Shown piece after piece: positions 1-12,451 of a DNA stretch of 64,000 bases. Positions within the stretch are counted from its first letter, which is position 1; every line of letters starts with the position of its first letter. Both the position numbers and the translations under genes were made by a program. Source of the DNA: Nyssa sinensis (Eukaryota; Streptophyta; Magnoliopsida; Cornales; Nyssaceae). The stretch spans positions 8,581,062-8,645,061 of the forward strand of contig CM018031.1 of the NCBI GenBank assembly GCA_008638375.1, given 5' to 3'. The notes under the pieces were generated by a model. The model did not search any database. It was not told where the DNA came from and worked only from the letters and a program-made list of their open reading frames with translations.

Positions 1-3000
1 TTGTGAACATGGCAATCATCTTGAAGGGCACAGTTTCCACAAATGTGGCATGGTAGTCCTCGAGAACTCTGCAGGGAAGATGGTCATTTTTTAAAATTGG
101 TAATGAAAGATGAATATAAAACTACAAAAGGAGAACCGAAAGAAAAGGATTAGAAGAAGTTACTTGTATCTTCTGCTTGGAGCAGTGAAAAGTAGTAATA
201 TCCTTTCCCAGAATTGGTTACCAGGTAAACTTTCAATTGCCATGAACGCAAAATATCCCCAAAGGACTGAAGTTGGAATCATCTTAAGGAGAGGCATGGC
301 TGCAACACATCCTCCCACCATTGTGGCTTGAAGCAAGTTACTGAGACGTTGTTCTTTCACCTCAACAGGCAATAAATCATCGATCTCCTTCTCAACATCA
401 AAAACTGTCTCATCAACTGGGGCATCAATGTTCCCCATGCTTGAAGCTAATTGAATTGTTGAATCTTTTAGTTCCTTTAACCCCTGGTCGAAAAAATTTA
501 CACAGTTTAGCGTTAGTAAGATGGGGGATATTAGCTTTGGTGAGCTAAAATCATTAAGTTCGCCTGATATAATAAATACATTTGAAAATGATTTATCGCA
601 TTTAATTACCCATCAACAGAGCACAACCAGTCCAAAAATTTCAAACCTTAGTTAGCCTAAAAATCATGTCAACTCTGTGCCAACTTGCTCGGTTTCTAAA
701 TTAATTTTAAATTATGATATTGTTGGTTTGCAGTGAAAGTTAAAGCAGAAACTTCATATTTCATGGAAACAAAAACAAAGATATATTGCAACCATACTCG
801 AGCTGATGATTCCTGGTAGATTAGAGGGGTCTGCATTTGTTGGTAGGCTTCTTGCATATTCCCATACAATTGTCCCAAGCTTGAGTTCTTTCTCATACTT
901 TGGCGTGCGGTCAGAACAAGTCGGTTTCGAAGCAACTGCACAATCAGGAGGCATTGTTCCAAGTGAAACATGTTCGTAGATACAATAGAAAACATTTAGG
1001 GTAATTTACAGCCTTATCTGCTGCTAAATTAACATGCGAGAATGAAAGATGCAACAATTCAAGAAAGAGATACCATGTTTCACTCAGATGATTTAGGGTA
1101 AATTACCTGGTGTTTAAGAGTAGCCAGACTCTTTGTATGCATGGGGGATTGTGGGATTACACCATTTGATGGAGGGATTCCAATCAGACCACACATTAAG
1201 GTCTGCCATCAAGAAGCAAGAATTCAAACATCTAAACGGAGAAAAATCAAAGGTAGAAAAGTAAATAGATCCTGAAGAAGAAAAATGAAAGTGAGCAGGA
1301 AGCAAGAACTTGCATACCAAGAATCCCAAAAGAAGCAAATCGTAATGAAAAGAAGCAGGCTTTCTCAAATTGAATTCTTTCTGCTGAGCAAGTTGAGATG
1401 CCACACTGTGGTCAAAATAGTAAAGTACCGCAATCATCGTTGCTGGAATAAAAGCTCCAATTATATAGAGAATGGGCACATTTGGCATGTCCTGTCAGTT
1501 TGAATAACAAATCATCAATTTACTCTTACAGAGACAACCAACCTATGTCCCGTCTCAATTAAGCAAAACTTAGGAATCCAGTGTAATAATGAAACTTGAT
1601 TAAACTTGCCTTAATAACTGTCCAATTCTCATATGCACCAGGCGACCACGGATTTGGGCTCAATAGGCGTCGTGGGATACCTTTTGGAACACTTCCAGCT
1701 GGTATGTAGGAAACAGCTGTCCAGACTAGAACCATAAGTGGCACACCATAATCAGCTATGAAGCTTCTAAGCCAACCTGTGAAAAATCACATTATCAAAA
1801 CATATGGAGTTGGCTAAAAATGATTGAAATTGGCAACTTGAAAGCAATATGGTCTGAAGTTTGCATATGTAATTACCAGTCCCGTATCGCCATGACCTTG
1901 CTTTTCGGCTTCTTAATGCAGTGAGTAGAAGACCAAATGACAGAACTAAAGCAAACATCCCATTTGCAAACCTCCATGAAGGTATAAACGCTGTTAAATT
2001 TGGATTTTCTCGTTTTGGTATGCGAAACTCTTCCACAAGTCCCTGGAAACCAATCAAAATGAAAATAATGTTAAAAATATAATCTGAAGAGGTATGGAAG
2101 CATTTGCTGTTGTGTACATCAAACATTTCAATATGTAAAAACAAGCTGTCTGAAAATTCTCAATCATGCATAAATCGTAAAAGTTCCAAAATTAACATTA
2201 ATGAGAAGAAAATTCATATTCCATTGTTCTTACTTTGATAGCTTGCTGCATGAAGAGCATTGAGATAAGCAAACCAAATAATTCTCCTGCCACGCGAGTA
2301 AATCTATTGATAATGGAGCAAGCTCCCAGGACAGACAGTAAGAACAGCAAGAGTGCAGTCCAGACGCACACCCTGAAAGATCAAACAATCAGGTAAGTTT
2401 TCTTGAATAGTAAATGACCACCTCAACCTCACAAAGATAATTTAAAACAATAACACCACTGGACATGCCAAAATCATACAGAAAGTGCAATTTCATTCAG
2501 AAAACTATTGGATTCATCATCTCACCATCCAGTCCATGCAAGAAAGAGATCACGCCCCAAATCTGGTCTCTCTTTAGCAAAATTGAACATGAAGGTGTAC
2601 ATTATAACAGTTGGCTCTGCAACTCCTAAAATTAGCAAAGGCTGACCTCCAATAATTGAGTGTATAATCCCACAAACCGCAGTGGATGCTAAGGTTTGGA
2701 CCGCTGTAAGAACTCCCTCTGCAGGTACCAAGTTGAACATATAATGTACAATCATTTTGAATCTTTGACAGAATCTTATTTTAGCCTTGATACGTATAAT
2801 ATTTTATACTATATTCTTCTCTTTTCCCTTTGATCTATTCTCCTTTTTCTTTCAAATAAGTAAAATGCAAAGATTAAGAAGTTGACAATTGTGACACAAT
2901 TTTGAAGCATTCTTAACATTTTCACCATAATCCATAATAAAGTTTATATTTGCAATATGAAATTATTTTTTATAAACAGTTTATTTGCAATACCAGTATT

Positions 3001-3417
3001 TATTTCCAGTTGTTCGCCAAATGAAATGACCGGGATTGCTGAGGCAAAGAATATATATGTGGTGGGAGCCAGGATCCTGAAAGCAATTAAATCATGTCAC
3101 CAGTCATCCTACTACAATTCACCAGCCAAAAACCAAGAAAAGAAAAGAAAAGAAAGCGTAAATGTGAAAACAGCCTTGCAATTCAAAGAAGAAAAGAAAG
3201 ATAAAGAAGATTAAACCTTGCAATTAAACAACATAACATCTAAATTCATGAAATAAGAAAATACTAGAAGAGAATTATACAAGGCTGTCTCATTATAGAA
3301 ATCGAGTTTGTACCTGAAACCCGCTCTGAAACCACCAATCCAATCTTGTTTGTAACACAACAATCTGCCTTGGAGATCGTTCTTGATTCCGCGAAAAGGC
3401 ACAAATGTCTCTTCCAT
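1..3417 (-). CDS. BOR1: Boron (borate) efflux transporter, BOR1 type, 3' end off window
   Basis: Exports borate across the plasma membrane, for example for xylem loading; SLC4/bicarbonate-transporter family. Eleven exons on the minus strand join in phase: 3417-3314, 3076-2994, 2718-2526, 2372-2234, 2042-1877, 1776-1610, 1491-1318, 1202-1107, 935-798, 483-164 and 68-1. They give about 549 residues of a family usually near 700, so the C-terminal tail is missing. The start [15 protein letters not shown] and the blocks [68 protein letters not shown] and [19 protein letters not shown] are family hallmarks. YGNM and YQQM motifs lie in the loop where BOR1 sorting tyrosines occur (known for Arabidopsis). 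All junctions are GT-AG except one GC-AG intron (1609-1492). BOR1 rather than BOR4 is inferred from the N-terminus. Confidence 0.95.
1492..1609 (-). other. GC-AG intron of BOR1
   Basis: Exon 6 ends ...GTTATTAAG at 1610 and is followed by GCAAGT, the consensus of GC-type donors. The next exon starts GAC ATG after a normal CAG at 1491. The join reads [19 protein letters not shown] with no gap relative to the family. The only nearby GT is three bases further in and would shift the frame. Confidence 0.85.
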
Positions 3418-6400
3418 GCTGATATCTGTGTAAACTTAGCAAAATCTGTATTCTATATTTCTTTCTTCGATAGTGGGTTCACAGAAAAAGGACCAAAGCA
3501 TTCAAAGGGGTCGGCAAGCGCCTTTACCGAAGTCGTTGGGCTTCTGCATTAGGGAATGAGATTTCCATTGAAAGAACTGAGCAGAAATTACATGATTTGG
3601 GTATTTCAATATCTATTTCGAAAGGCATTTAAAACATGGTCATGTATTGGCACTTATGAGTCAAGATATTGAGAAAACTCAAAACAGGTCAACGTGATGC
3701 AGAAGAATACATAAAAATGAGGAATACCCAGATGGATTAAATCAGATATGAACTTAAGAAAAATGTTTCCAAATTTGAATAGACTCAACAGATTACATGA
3801 TTAAAGGGTTCCTGATTGAAAGAAATCAACATCAAGAGAAGCTTTGATGATTCTATCACCAATAACAGCTCTCTCCCCAAAGCTATTGTTTGCATTCGCT
3901 GCTTTCTGCAAACAATGTGAAAGAAGGAAGAGGAGAAAGATGCAAATATATAAGCTTGAGAAGGGTTGAAAAAGAAGAGAAACAGTAGTTTTGATGCAGA
4001 CTGAAGAGAGCGCAATGCGGGTCAAAAAGGGAAGTGAAAGGAAAGTTCACTGTCTAGCACCTACATTTAATATAAAAAAAATTTGGAGAGAGAAAGTGAA
4101 TTCAAGACAAGCTGTCTTGAGGGCTTTGACGCAGCGAAGTTGCTAACTCTACTTGGAGAGGAAGGAAAAGAAGTTAAAAAAAAAAAAGGAGAGAGAGAGA
4201 GAGAGAAAGGAAACCAAATGACATTTGCAAAAGAAAAAAGAAAGGATTTTTATACTTGCTCTTAGTGAAACTTTAACACAAAGTGAGAGGTAGATGGCAA
4301 AGGCTATTTTGTCACCATGTTATGTATTCTTAATTTGTTGATACAAGGATAATTTTTTTTCCTTTTAATAATTGAAAGACGAAACATTGAAATTAGTCAA
4401 TTATAATTACATTTTAAAATATGAAAAAAATTATATAATTAATTAATTTGTTTTACTAATTTTTTAAAGCTTAATAATTAGGATTATACAGAACTGAAGT
4501 GTTATTCAAGAAAAAATGTTACGTTTTTTAAATATGCATTTTAAATTTTATATATCAAATAATATGGTAGTATAATATTCACAAATAATCAAAATTTAGG
4601 ATAAAAATTTTGAAAATATAGCATTACTCTTATGCAAGATAGTAAATGTCGTCCAAAATTGAATTTCCGGTACATACCCATCATTTGTATAAAAAAAATA
4701 GTTGAATTATATAATGAGATAAATGTTTGTATATTCATTGACTTCTCCCTCCATAAATTCGATTCTAAATTTTTAATACAACTATTTAAATAGTTTACCA
4801 CCTAAATTAACTAATTCGATTGATTTGGTGTTCTTGTTTAGTATATAATTAACTTAGCGTGAAAGTTGAAACCATGGATTTCCATAAATTAAGTATTTGC
4901 CTGGTCTGGTCTGTCCAATGCATTGTCATGAGCAGGTCAGCTACTACCAATCCATTTTAATCAACGCTAATGGTGTCCAAAGCCCAATTATGAATAACCT
5001 TTGCGGCTGGACATCCTACACATCTGTCACTAACCCATTTTCTAAACATGAACCAAGTTTTTAATTAATTATATCATACAGTCTTCTTTACGAGAGAATA
5101 TTATACAATTTATAATTTTATATCAGTGTTAAACTGGAGGAGAGGGAGAGAGAAAAAAAAGTGTTAAAGAGAGAATCAATGACAGCGCATGTAATATGTA
5201 TATACTGGCAATTATTGAATGATGCTACACACCATTCTAGTGCAATTTGAACCATAGCCATGCTCAACTCATATTAAGCATTAGTTGACTTTATTATTTT
5301 TTGAGATATTGTAGAGAAATTGAACTCACGACGTATAATTCAAGACTTAAATATATGAAATTCGGTTAAAATTACCTTCATTGTTATAAACTAGTGAGTT
5401 TAGTTCGTTGACGAACGACAGAGTCAAGAAAAATATTTATGAGAGCTAAAAAAATTTGAGAGAAATTTTAAGAATATTCTTTTTTGTCAAATTAGAAAAA
5501 GTTTATATGCAAAAGTTTTTTTTTTCAAAAAAAAAAATTTGAAAAAAGAAAATGATATGGGAGAATTTTTTTCTTTTCAATTTTCGATGAACAATTTTTT
5601 TTACTCAAAGAGAAATGATAAAGGGGGGAATTTTTTTCAAACCGGAGATGAGGGAGAGAAAATTTTAGACAGATAAATAACAAATTTGTATTTTCTTGAC
5701 TTATTCTTAAATTTGTATTATCTTGACTTATTTATCAAACCAAGCTTAAATGAGAAATATTTAACAGAAAAATATGAAAATTCATCAAATAAATGACAAT
5801 AGAATTTTTTTTAACAAACAAAGGAAGCTTGAAAGTAAATTTTTTAGCAAGAAAACATCAAAATATATATATATATATATAGTCATTAAATTAAAGAAAA
5901 AAAATCGATGCATATCCGGGGAATGATTTGCATGGAAAATGAATTTTTGAAATTCATTTCAACCACACGCCCTTAATTCTTAAAAAAAAAAAAAGGTAAA
6001 TATAAAAAATTAAAAATTAAAATTAAAATGATATATGCTTAAACTATTCCTCCAGAGTGGGCCATAGATATATAATGAATCTAGTTGACTTAAACGATCC
6101 CTCCCTCTAATAGATACATTTCATTTGATTTGGAGTTCACGTAACTAGAATTTTATACTACTATAAATTGTGGTTCTCCCAAATAATTCAGACTAGGACA
6201 GCTAGAAAACTCAATACCTAGCATATATTGATGTGAAAATTACTCTCGTCATCCTTGCGATTTAAACAGCTCATTTTAGCTATCTTCATTGATATGTATG
6301 TATATATATATATATAGAGAGACAGAGACAGAGACAGAGAGAGAGAGAGAGAAACAGAGAGGAGTGTCAGAATGAAATTTCTTATGAGTCTATGACATGA

Positions 6401-7363
6401 TGATGATAGTTACAGAGCCAAGATAATTAATGAAACTGAGAATGACTTCAACGCCACCCTCAGTATGAAAAGCATTCAAAACATTCCAGTGATCGAATAT
6501 GCTTTTCTTTTTCGTTTTTATTGTGATGTGAGCGGAAGAGAACAGAGATGTAGACTACAATTATAAGTATTTTTTTATTTTTTTTTATTAGTATAATATA
6601 TTAACCACAGGTTCCCAACTTTTTGAAGTCATTTTTGGTATATAAATGAACATTCCTATTTTTCTAGCTAGCTGATCTATAAAAGTCAAAAAGGTTAAAC
6701 TTTTTGCTATAGTGAAATATGATACTATTGAGGATATGATGTTACATCCACTTCAACCAGTTGATCCACAGTCTACCTCCACCAGATTTGCCTGCCTCCG
6801 TTCTGCATTTATTTTTCAGAATTCTAGCTGAAAATTACTCATCTTTCTCTCATGAATAATTGTTACCATGATTAAAAAATTATATTCACAAATATTGGTG
6901 GAGGTGCAGATCATATATATATATATATATATATATGATTTGGATCCAACGGTCCATACTTGGTTTCATAACCATGCATGCAAACAGAGATTTTCCTATT
7001 CGCTTCCCGTCAGTTGAAGTTTTTCAAACAAACTTCAACAAAAGTTTCAGCAGGCTACCCATTTTAACAGGAAATCTGAGAAAGAGAAGACTGGATTTTC
7101 TCATGCAGAGTTGGTAACATTTGCTGCTCAACTCATTAATGTTATTCAAAAATCATGACTTCTTTCAAGAACCATCTTGAATAGATTTTAATAACTAATT
7201 AAGTTCACTTATTATCATAGTGTTTGAATATATATTATATTCCAGTCAAAATGATGCCCATCTTTGTTCAAGGAAATTAACCAAGTCACTCTTTGTTTTC
7301 TTTACCATTAATTACAATTTACAGCTATCTGATCAGGTCGTGTCGCTGCTTATTGGGGTGGTG

Positions 7364-7432
<69 letters not shown>

Positions 7433-8293
7433 ATTAATTAATGTCTGGGTTTTTTTATTAGTACTAGACCTTGCTTTAAGATCAAAGTATATTTTAGAGT
7501 GTCATAATTTTGCCAGTATCATCAAAACATCACCATTCTCATCATTGCTGTCATTCCGAGCACCACTGAGATAAAGAAAAATTTTAAAAAGAAAAGGGAA
7601 ACAAGAAACGAAAAGAAGTAGGGTGGTCTGAAGGAAACGATTGAGAAAAGAGATCCCATTACAATTTAATATAATCCCTTCTAATTAAAGTGCTTAACAA
7701 AGGCACAAAGGGAATCTCATTGGTATCGACCAACAACAACTCTTTCATGTTGTTCAGACATATTCATTAAACACGACGACGCAATTGCTCTTATGCGGTG
7801 TTTATTATTAGTAAAGTCATTGCGATTCCCTTTTTTGGTTAATATAGTATCAACATCAGCATATAATTTTATTTTTTTTTATGTTAAAAAAAGTCAGTCA
7901 TAAACTTCAAGAAAGATTCATGTAATTATCATATATTATAAAATAAGTTAATATCAATGTAATTGTCTTAATTATTTATTGTTAAGGTGATAATCGCATT
8001 TTTTAAAATTTTAAAATTTTAAAAAATAAATAATAAATAATCTTACTCACATTTTATAAAAGAAATTCTTAAATATTTGAACCCCCATCACATAACATTG
8101 CATTCGAGATCTTTCTATTATGATTATTATTATTTTGTTTTTACACTTACAAACAGATCCATGGAATTTGAGATTAATCAATCTAAATTAAATAAATTTC
8201 TTTATGGCGAGTCTTAGTTAGATGCCCACTAGAAGAGCAATCATAGAACTAAAGAGATACGGACATGGAAAGTGGCACATACATGCCCACATT

Positions 8294-8344
<51 letters not shown>

Positions 8345-10480
8345 AGAGAGAGAGACAGACGCATACACAGAGCACTTTGATAGTCAAATGGCATTATTTT
8401 TGCCCGTTGAATTATATGTGCTTGTAAGATGAAATTTCACATCTTCGTGACAAAGAGGACTCCTCAATTAAAAAAGGGAGAGAGGGGGGGGGGCAATAAA
8501 CAACCTTCTTTTAAGCCTTTCAAACCATTCAATCCTTTAAATTTTAGATGGATTCAACACTTTCAAGCTTGTCATGACTCTTAATTGGCTTCTTTTGTTA
8601 TTTTGCCCACTAGTGGCCAAAATGTCTCCATGAAAACAAAGGAAAAGATCACGCGCAAACTCTTATTTTAATTGATTAATTTTTTTATCATTTCTCAAAT
8701 AAAAATTACCCGTTGGTGTTGCATTCAAATGATTTTGTCTGGCACTATTTTTTTCTAGATTTTTTTTCTTTTTTTGGGTTTTAACTTTATTCCTACTCAT
8801 AAGATGAAAAAAAATAATCGAACAATTGAATGGTAGAGATATATCCACGTGTCAATAAAGGCCAAACTATCATTTTCAATCTCAACCATTGACTAAGTGG
8901 TAGGTCCATTGATAATTGATTTGGCTTTTGATGATCAAAGCTAGCTTGATACAAGTACCAAGTTCTAGTCTAAGTATTTATTAAAAAGGAAATTAAGACA
9001 CCTATATGCCTATATTTCCACAGCCTTAAAATGGTTGGTGACATTCACTTATGTGAGGGAGAGGATTATAAAACATGTATAGTTAAGGTATATTGAAAAT
9101 TTTTGATGCATTTGATTAGGGTTAGAATTTAATTACGATGCAGTATAACCGTATTTTTTATATAGTAAAAAAAATAGTCGCACCTGTGGATATAAGCACG
9201 TTGTGGAATCCTTTCTCTCTCGACTCTTGTTGCATAGATGATTAATTTCACAACAATTTTTAATAGCCGATAAATTATTTCATGTATTTGTCACTTGGTA
9301 TGACGATTTTTATAATTTTAATATTTTGTGAGAAGTCACAGTGAAATTCACTGTAATGTCAAAATTATTATGTCATCACACTAATGCGACGAGCAAATGA
9401 AATAACTTCTCGAAATAGCTCTCAAAATTTGAAAGAAATTACCCATTTAAAATTTTAGCTCACTTTAATTTGATTTATCCCAAATTTTTAAGCCCAATCC
9501 TATTCACAACCTAGAGAATGATTTTTATTTTTTCTTGAAAGATAAAATAAATAAAGGGAATGGTCAAGATTCAAGAACTAACTTGTGTCTTTTTCGGTCA
9601 CCGGCCATAACATTCTCATAAAAATGAAATTTAATTACCAAAAAAAGGAGTACCCACATTTTTGAGATAATTTCATTCAAGCATATGTGTAAGTTAGACC
9701 TTTTTTTTTCTCAAAAAATAATATTTATTCCAAGTTTCGTTAATTGTGATATTTTGGGTAATTAGGTTTCTCAATTCACCGACTTAATTCCCTTCATCTA
9801 GCATGAAAAGCAACTATTTGTTTTTTTATTTATTTAAATGTAATAAATATATTTTTAGTAAATACATATTTGTGTACATGCGTTGACTTTCGAACTGAAC
9901 TACGTTCGATAGATGAAGACTTTCTCATCTCGGATAGGAATCTCGGTTCCAAATCTGTCATCTATTTCTCTTAATTATTACTTTTGAAGTTATAACCCCA
10001 TGATAAAATGGAGAGAAATAGAAACACTAAATAAGAAAATTGAGCTTGATAAGAAGGAAAAAACAGTTATCCTTCAAACCCATTTAAACCTCACAATAAA
10101 ATAATGACACTTTGGATTCTCATTTAATTATTAAAATTTTGTTTGATTATATATTTTATAAAATTAATTATAATTAACACATTTCAAATAAAACTTTATA
10201 TGTATTAAAATAATAAATATTTTTGTTAATAAAAAAATAGAATGTTGTTGTTTTTTTTAACAAATATATAACCATATCACGTTCGTCTTAAATTTTTAAT
10301 GTGAAATTAAAAAAATATTATTATAAAAATTAATTATGTAGTATAAATATTTATTTTTTATTTTATTTTATTTTATATAATTAAGATAATAAGAGATAAG
10401 ATATCTTCATTTCAAATTAGATCCATTAAGGAAATTCACATAACTTTTTCAAATTCATTTCATCAAGAATGGAGTATGAT
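3418..10480. other. Intergenic region upstream of BOR1, AT-rich with microsatellites
   Basis: No coding sequence that I can support. The first ~600 bases (to about 4080) lie upstream of the BOR1 start and include CT-rich stretches on the minus strand that could be leader or promoter; no leader could be defined. Simple repeats are (GA)n near 4188-4206, (AT)n at 5864-5880 and 6918-6937, (TA)n(GA)n at 6299-6360, (CT)n(AT)n at 7367-7428, and (GT)n(AT)n(GA)n at 8295-8356. Short ORFs across the microsatellites are artefacts of the repeats. Confidence 0.7.
7367..7428. repeat. Compound microsatellite (CT)n(AT)n
   Basis: About 18 CT units run directly into about 13 AT units. Similar compound tracts occur at 6299-6360, 8295-8356 and 47112-47171. 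Confidence 0.95.
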
Positions 10481-10489
10481 GACTTTTTA

Positions 10490-10700
10490 ACGGGTCAGTT
10501 TATAACCGACTTCGGCTGACCAACCCAAATATGACCCAACCCAGGGTTTCTACTCGATGACTAGATTGAACTGAAGGGAACTTGGCCCAACCCAAACACC
10601 AAAAGTGCTCGCGGATAGAGCTTTTAAACACTGGTTTGATCCAACCTATGGCGGACCGCACCCAGTTCAGCCAGGGATGGGTTTCGGATTCAACAATAAT
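10490..10700. repeat. Possible hAT-like subterminal GGGT/CCAACCC repeat remnant
   Basis: This stretch is rich in ACCCAACCC/GGGTCAG words of the kind found near the ends of plant hAT-like elements, and resembles the subterminal parts of 37006-38354 and 62040-63017. I could not find termini or a target-site duplication. Confidence 0.3.
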
Positions 10701-10898
10701 CACGGGGTAAAATCTAGAAGTAAAGATAGTAGTAACGTTTTTTTTTTGGTTCAAAATGCCACATGGATCCCCAAAATACCTTTCTGCACTTTCCCATGTA
10801 CAACTTCAACTTCTTCCTCAATAATTATGTTTTAGTAAAGCATTTTTCATTGATCACTTTTTCTATAATCGAAGTTGTGCTAAATAGCATTATTAATC

Positions 10899-11350
10899 AG
10901 CAGTTTGTTTAAATAAATAGGAGGAAAAAAAAAAATAGTATTAGTTATGAGGAAAAAGAAAAAAGAGAAGAGGAGAAGAGAGACTAATATTTCCTTTATG
11001 TTTGGATAACTAATGAAAGAGAAAGAGAGGAAAAACTAATATAATCCTTTTATCTTGTTTGAGAATGATAAAGGAAAGAAAGGAAATGAAAAAATTTTAT
11101 ATTATTTTATTACTATACCCTTTGGATGCCTTAGGATAGATGTGTCATTTTTATTTTGACTTTTATAATTTTAAGGATAATATTAGTATTATTAAAAATT
11201 CATTAAATCTTTCTTTCCTTTTCCTCCATTTTTGCCCACTTTTGGAGAGATAACAAAATTACTAAAATAAGGGTTAAGCTCTCCTTCCTTCTCCTTCTCC
11301 TTCTCCTTCTCCTTCCCTTTCTTTCCAATTCCTTCTATCTAAACATAGTG
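10899..11350. mobile_element. Tourist-like MITE, copy A
   Basis: A ~450 bp non-coding element whose right end reads CTAAACATAGTG and whose left end (GTTTAAATAAATAGGAGG) is a weak inverted match. Its interior matches copies B (13828-14210) and C (38431-38918), including TTGTTTGAGAATGATAAA-like and TATTATACCCTTTGGATG-like blocks. The right flank begins TAA, compatible with the TWA target duplication of PIF/Harbinger MITEs, but a matching left TAA is not clear. Confidence 0.7.
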
Positions 11351-11699
11351 TAAGTCAATGATTCGATTAATTACAAATTAAAATATTAATAAAAAATATT
11401 TTATTATTTTTTATAAAGTAACATAATACACAGGTCAATTTATGATTAATGGAACAATATATCAAATTTTTATTCATCTAGCCTAATTTGTACCAGACGT
11501 TTGTCAAGATGCTCAATTTCATTTGAAATAGAGACACTCTTAATTTGTGCATGTATACACATCTTTTCTAATAATAATTAAAAAAATTCTTAAACTTTAT
11601 TAAATACTAATTAAAAATTGATTAATTATCATCAAGATTAGTCAATCGTGACCTAACTCGTTGAATTTATATACCTCCACTATAAAAAAAAAAATCTAC

Positions 11700-12200
11700 G
11701 TAATGCCCTCATTTCTCACTTTCTCTTTCTCAGATCAGATCTGAGATTTCTCTCTCAGCCCTTTCTCTGTTTCTCAGTCTCACTTCAATCCTTCATCTCA
11801 TCACTTGAACTGTTCGGACTCCCACCACACGGCAATGGCGACTCCCACCGCACGGCGACAGTGACTCGCACGCACGGCGTCGTTCGGTTGTGAGAAATGA
11901 GGAAGAGATATTCAACGAGCTCGGTCGTTCGGCGTCGATCAGCGAGCGAACCTGGCCTGATCGAGCCCGGGCCACCACCTCCATAAGGTTGTGGAGGGTG
12001 ATGGGGGTGGTGGCTGCTGTGATGGTGCTGGTGGTGGAAGCTGGGGATTTGCACTGCTATTTCCACTATGATGATGATTTGGTTGCTGCGAAAGCAAAAA
12101 TGAAATATCTGGTATATTCAATAAAAGAAAGCAAAGATATTCAAAATAAAGAGGAAGAGATAAACAAAAGGGATAGGAATCATAGTACAAATTTCTAAAT
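11700..12200. other. GC-richer, His/Pro-codon-rich stretch upstream of GLB1, unassigned
   Basis: Composition shifts sharply from the AT-rich surroundings. On the minus strand, after a plausible acceptor (tttcgcag near 12089), one frame reads His/Pro/Gln-rich sequence including HHQHHHSSHHPHHPPQPYGG; another frame is Gln/Pro-rich. This could be the low-complexity N-terminal part of a captured gene exon or retroelement sequence. I do not recognise it. Lengths are under 100 residues and no continuation is visible. Confidence 0.3.
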
Positions 12201-12451
12201 TTACTGTATCATGGTAAATAGCAGACTAACAGTGGCCGTGACTTCTGTTTCAGAGTCACATGGAACGACTTTATACAGAGGATAGGCCTTTCTCCAAACG
12301 GCGTCCATGCGTAATGCGTCGCGTCGCTCCAAAGCACGGCAGCACGCCACACGGCCACAGACCTTACTAAAACGCTGATCGTTCACTGCGAGGTTCGCTA
12401 CCAGAGAACTCAATTCTCTTAATCAAACCCTGAAAAAATTCATTCAACACC

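Noticed and set aside
7220..7441. A 73-codon ORF ending in alternating Ser-Leu and Ile-Tyr
   Set aside because: Its C-terminal part is the translated (CT)n(AT)n microsatellite; no domain is present.
10605..10835. ORF reading FDPTYGGPHPVQPGMGFG
   Set aside because: It comes from CCAACCC/GGGT-rich repeat sequence and lacks any family similarity I know.
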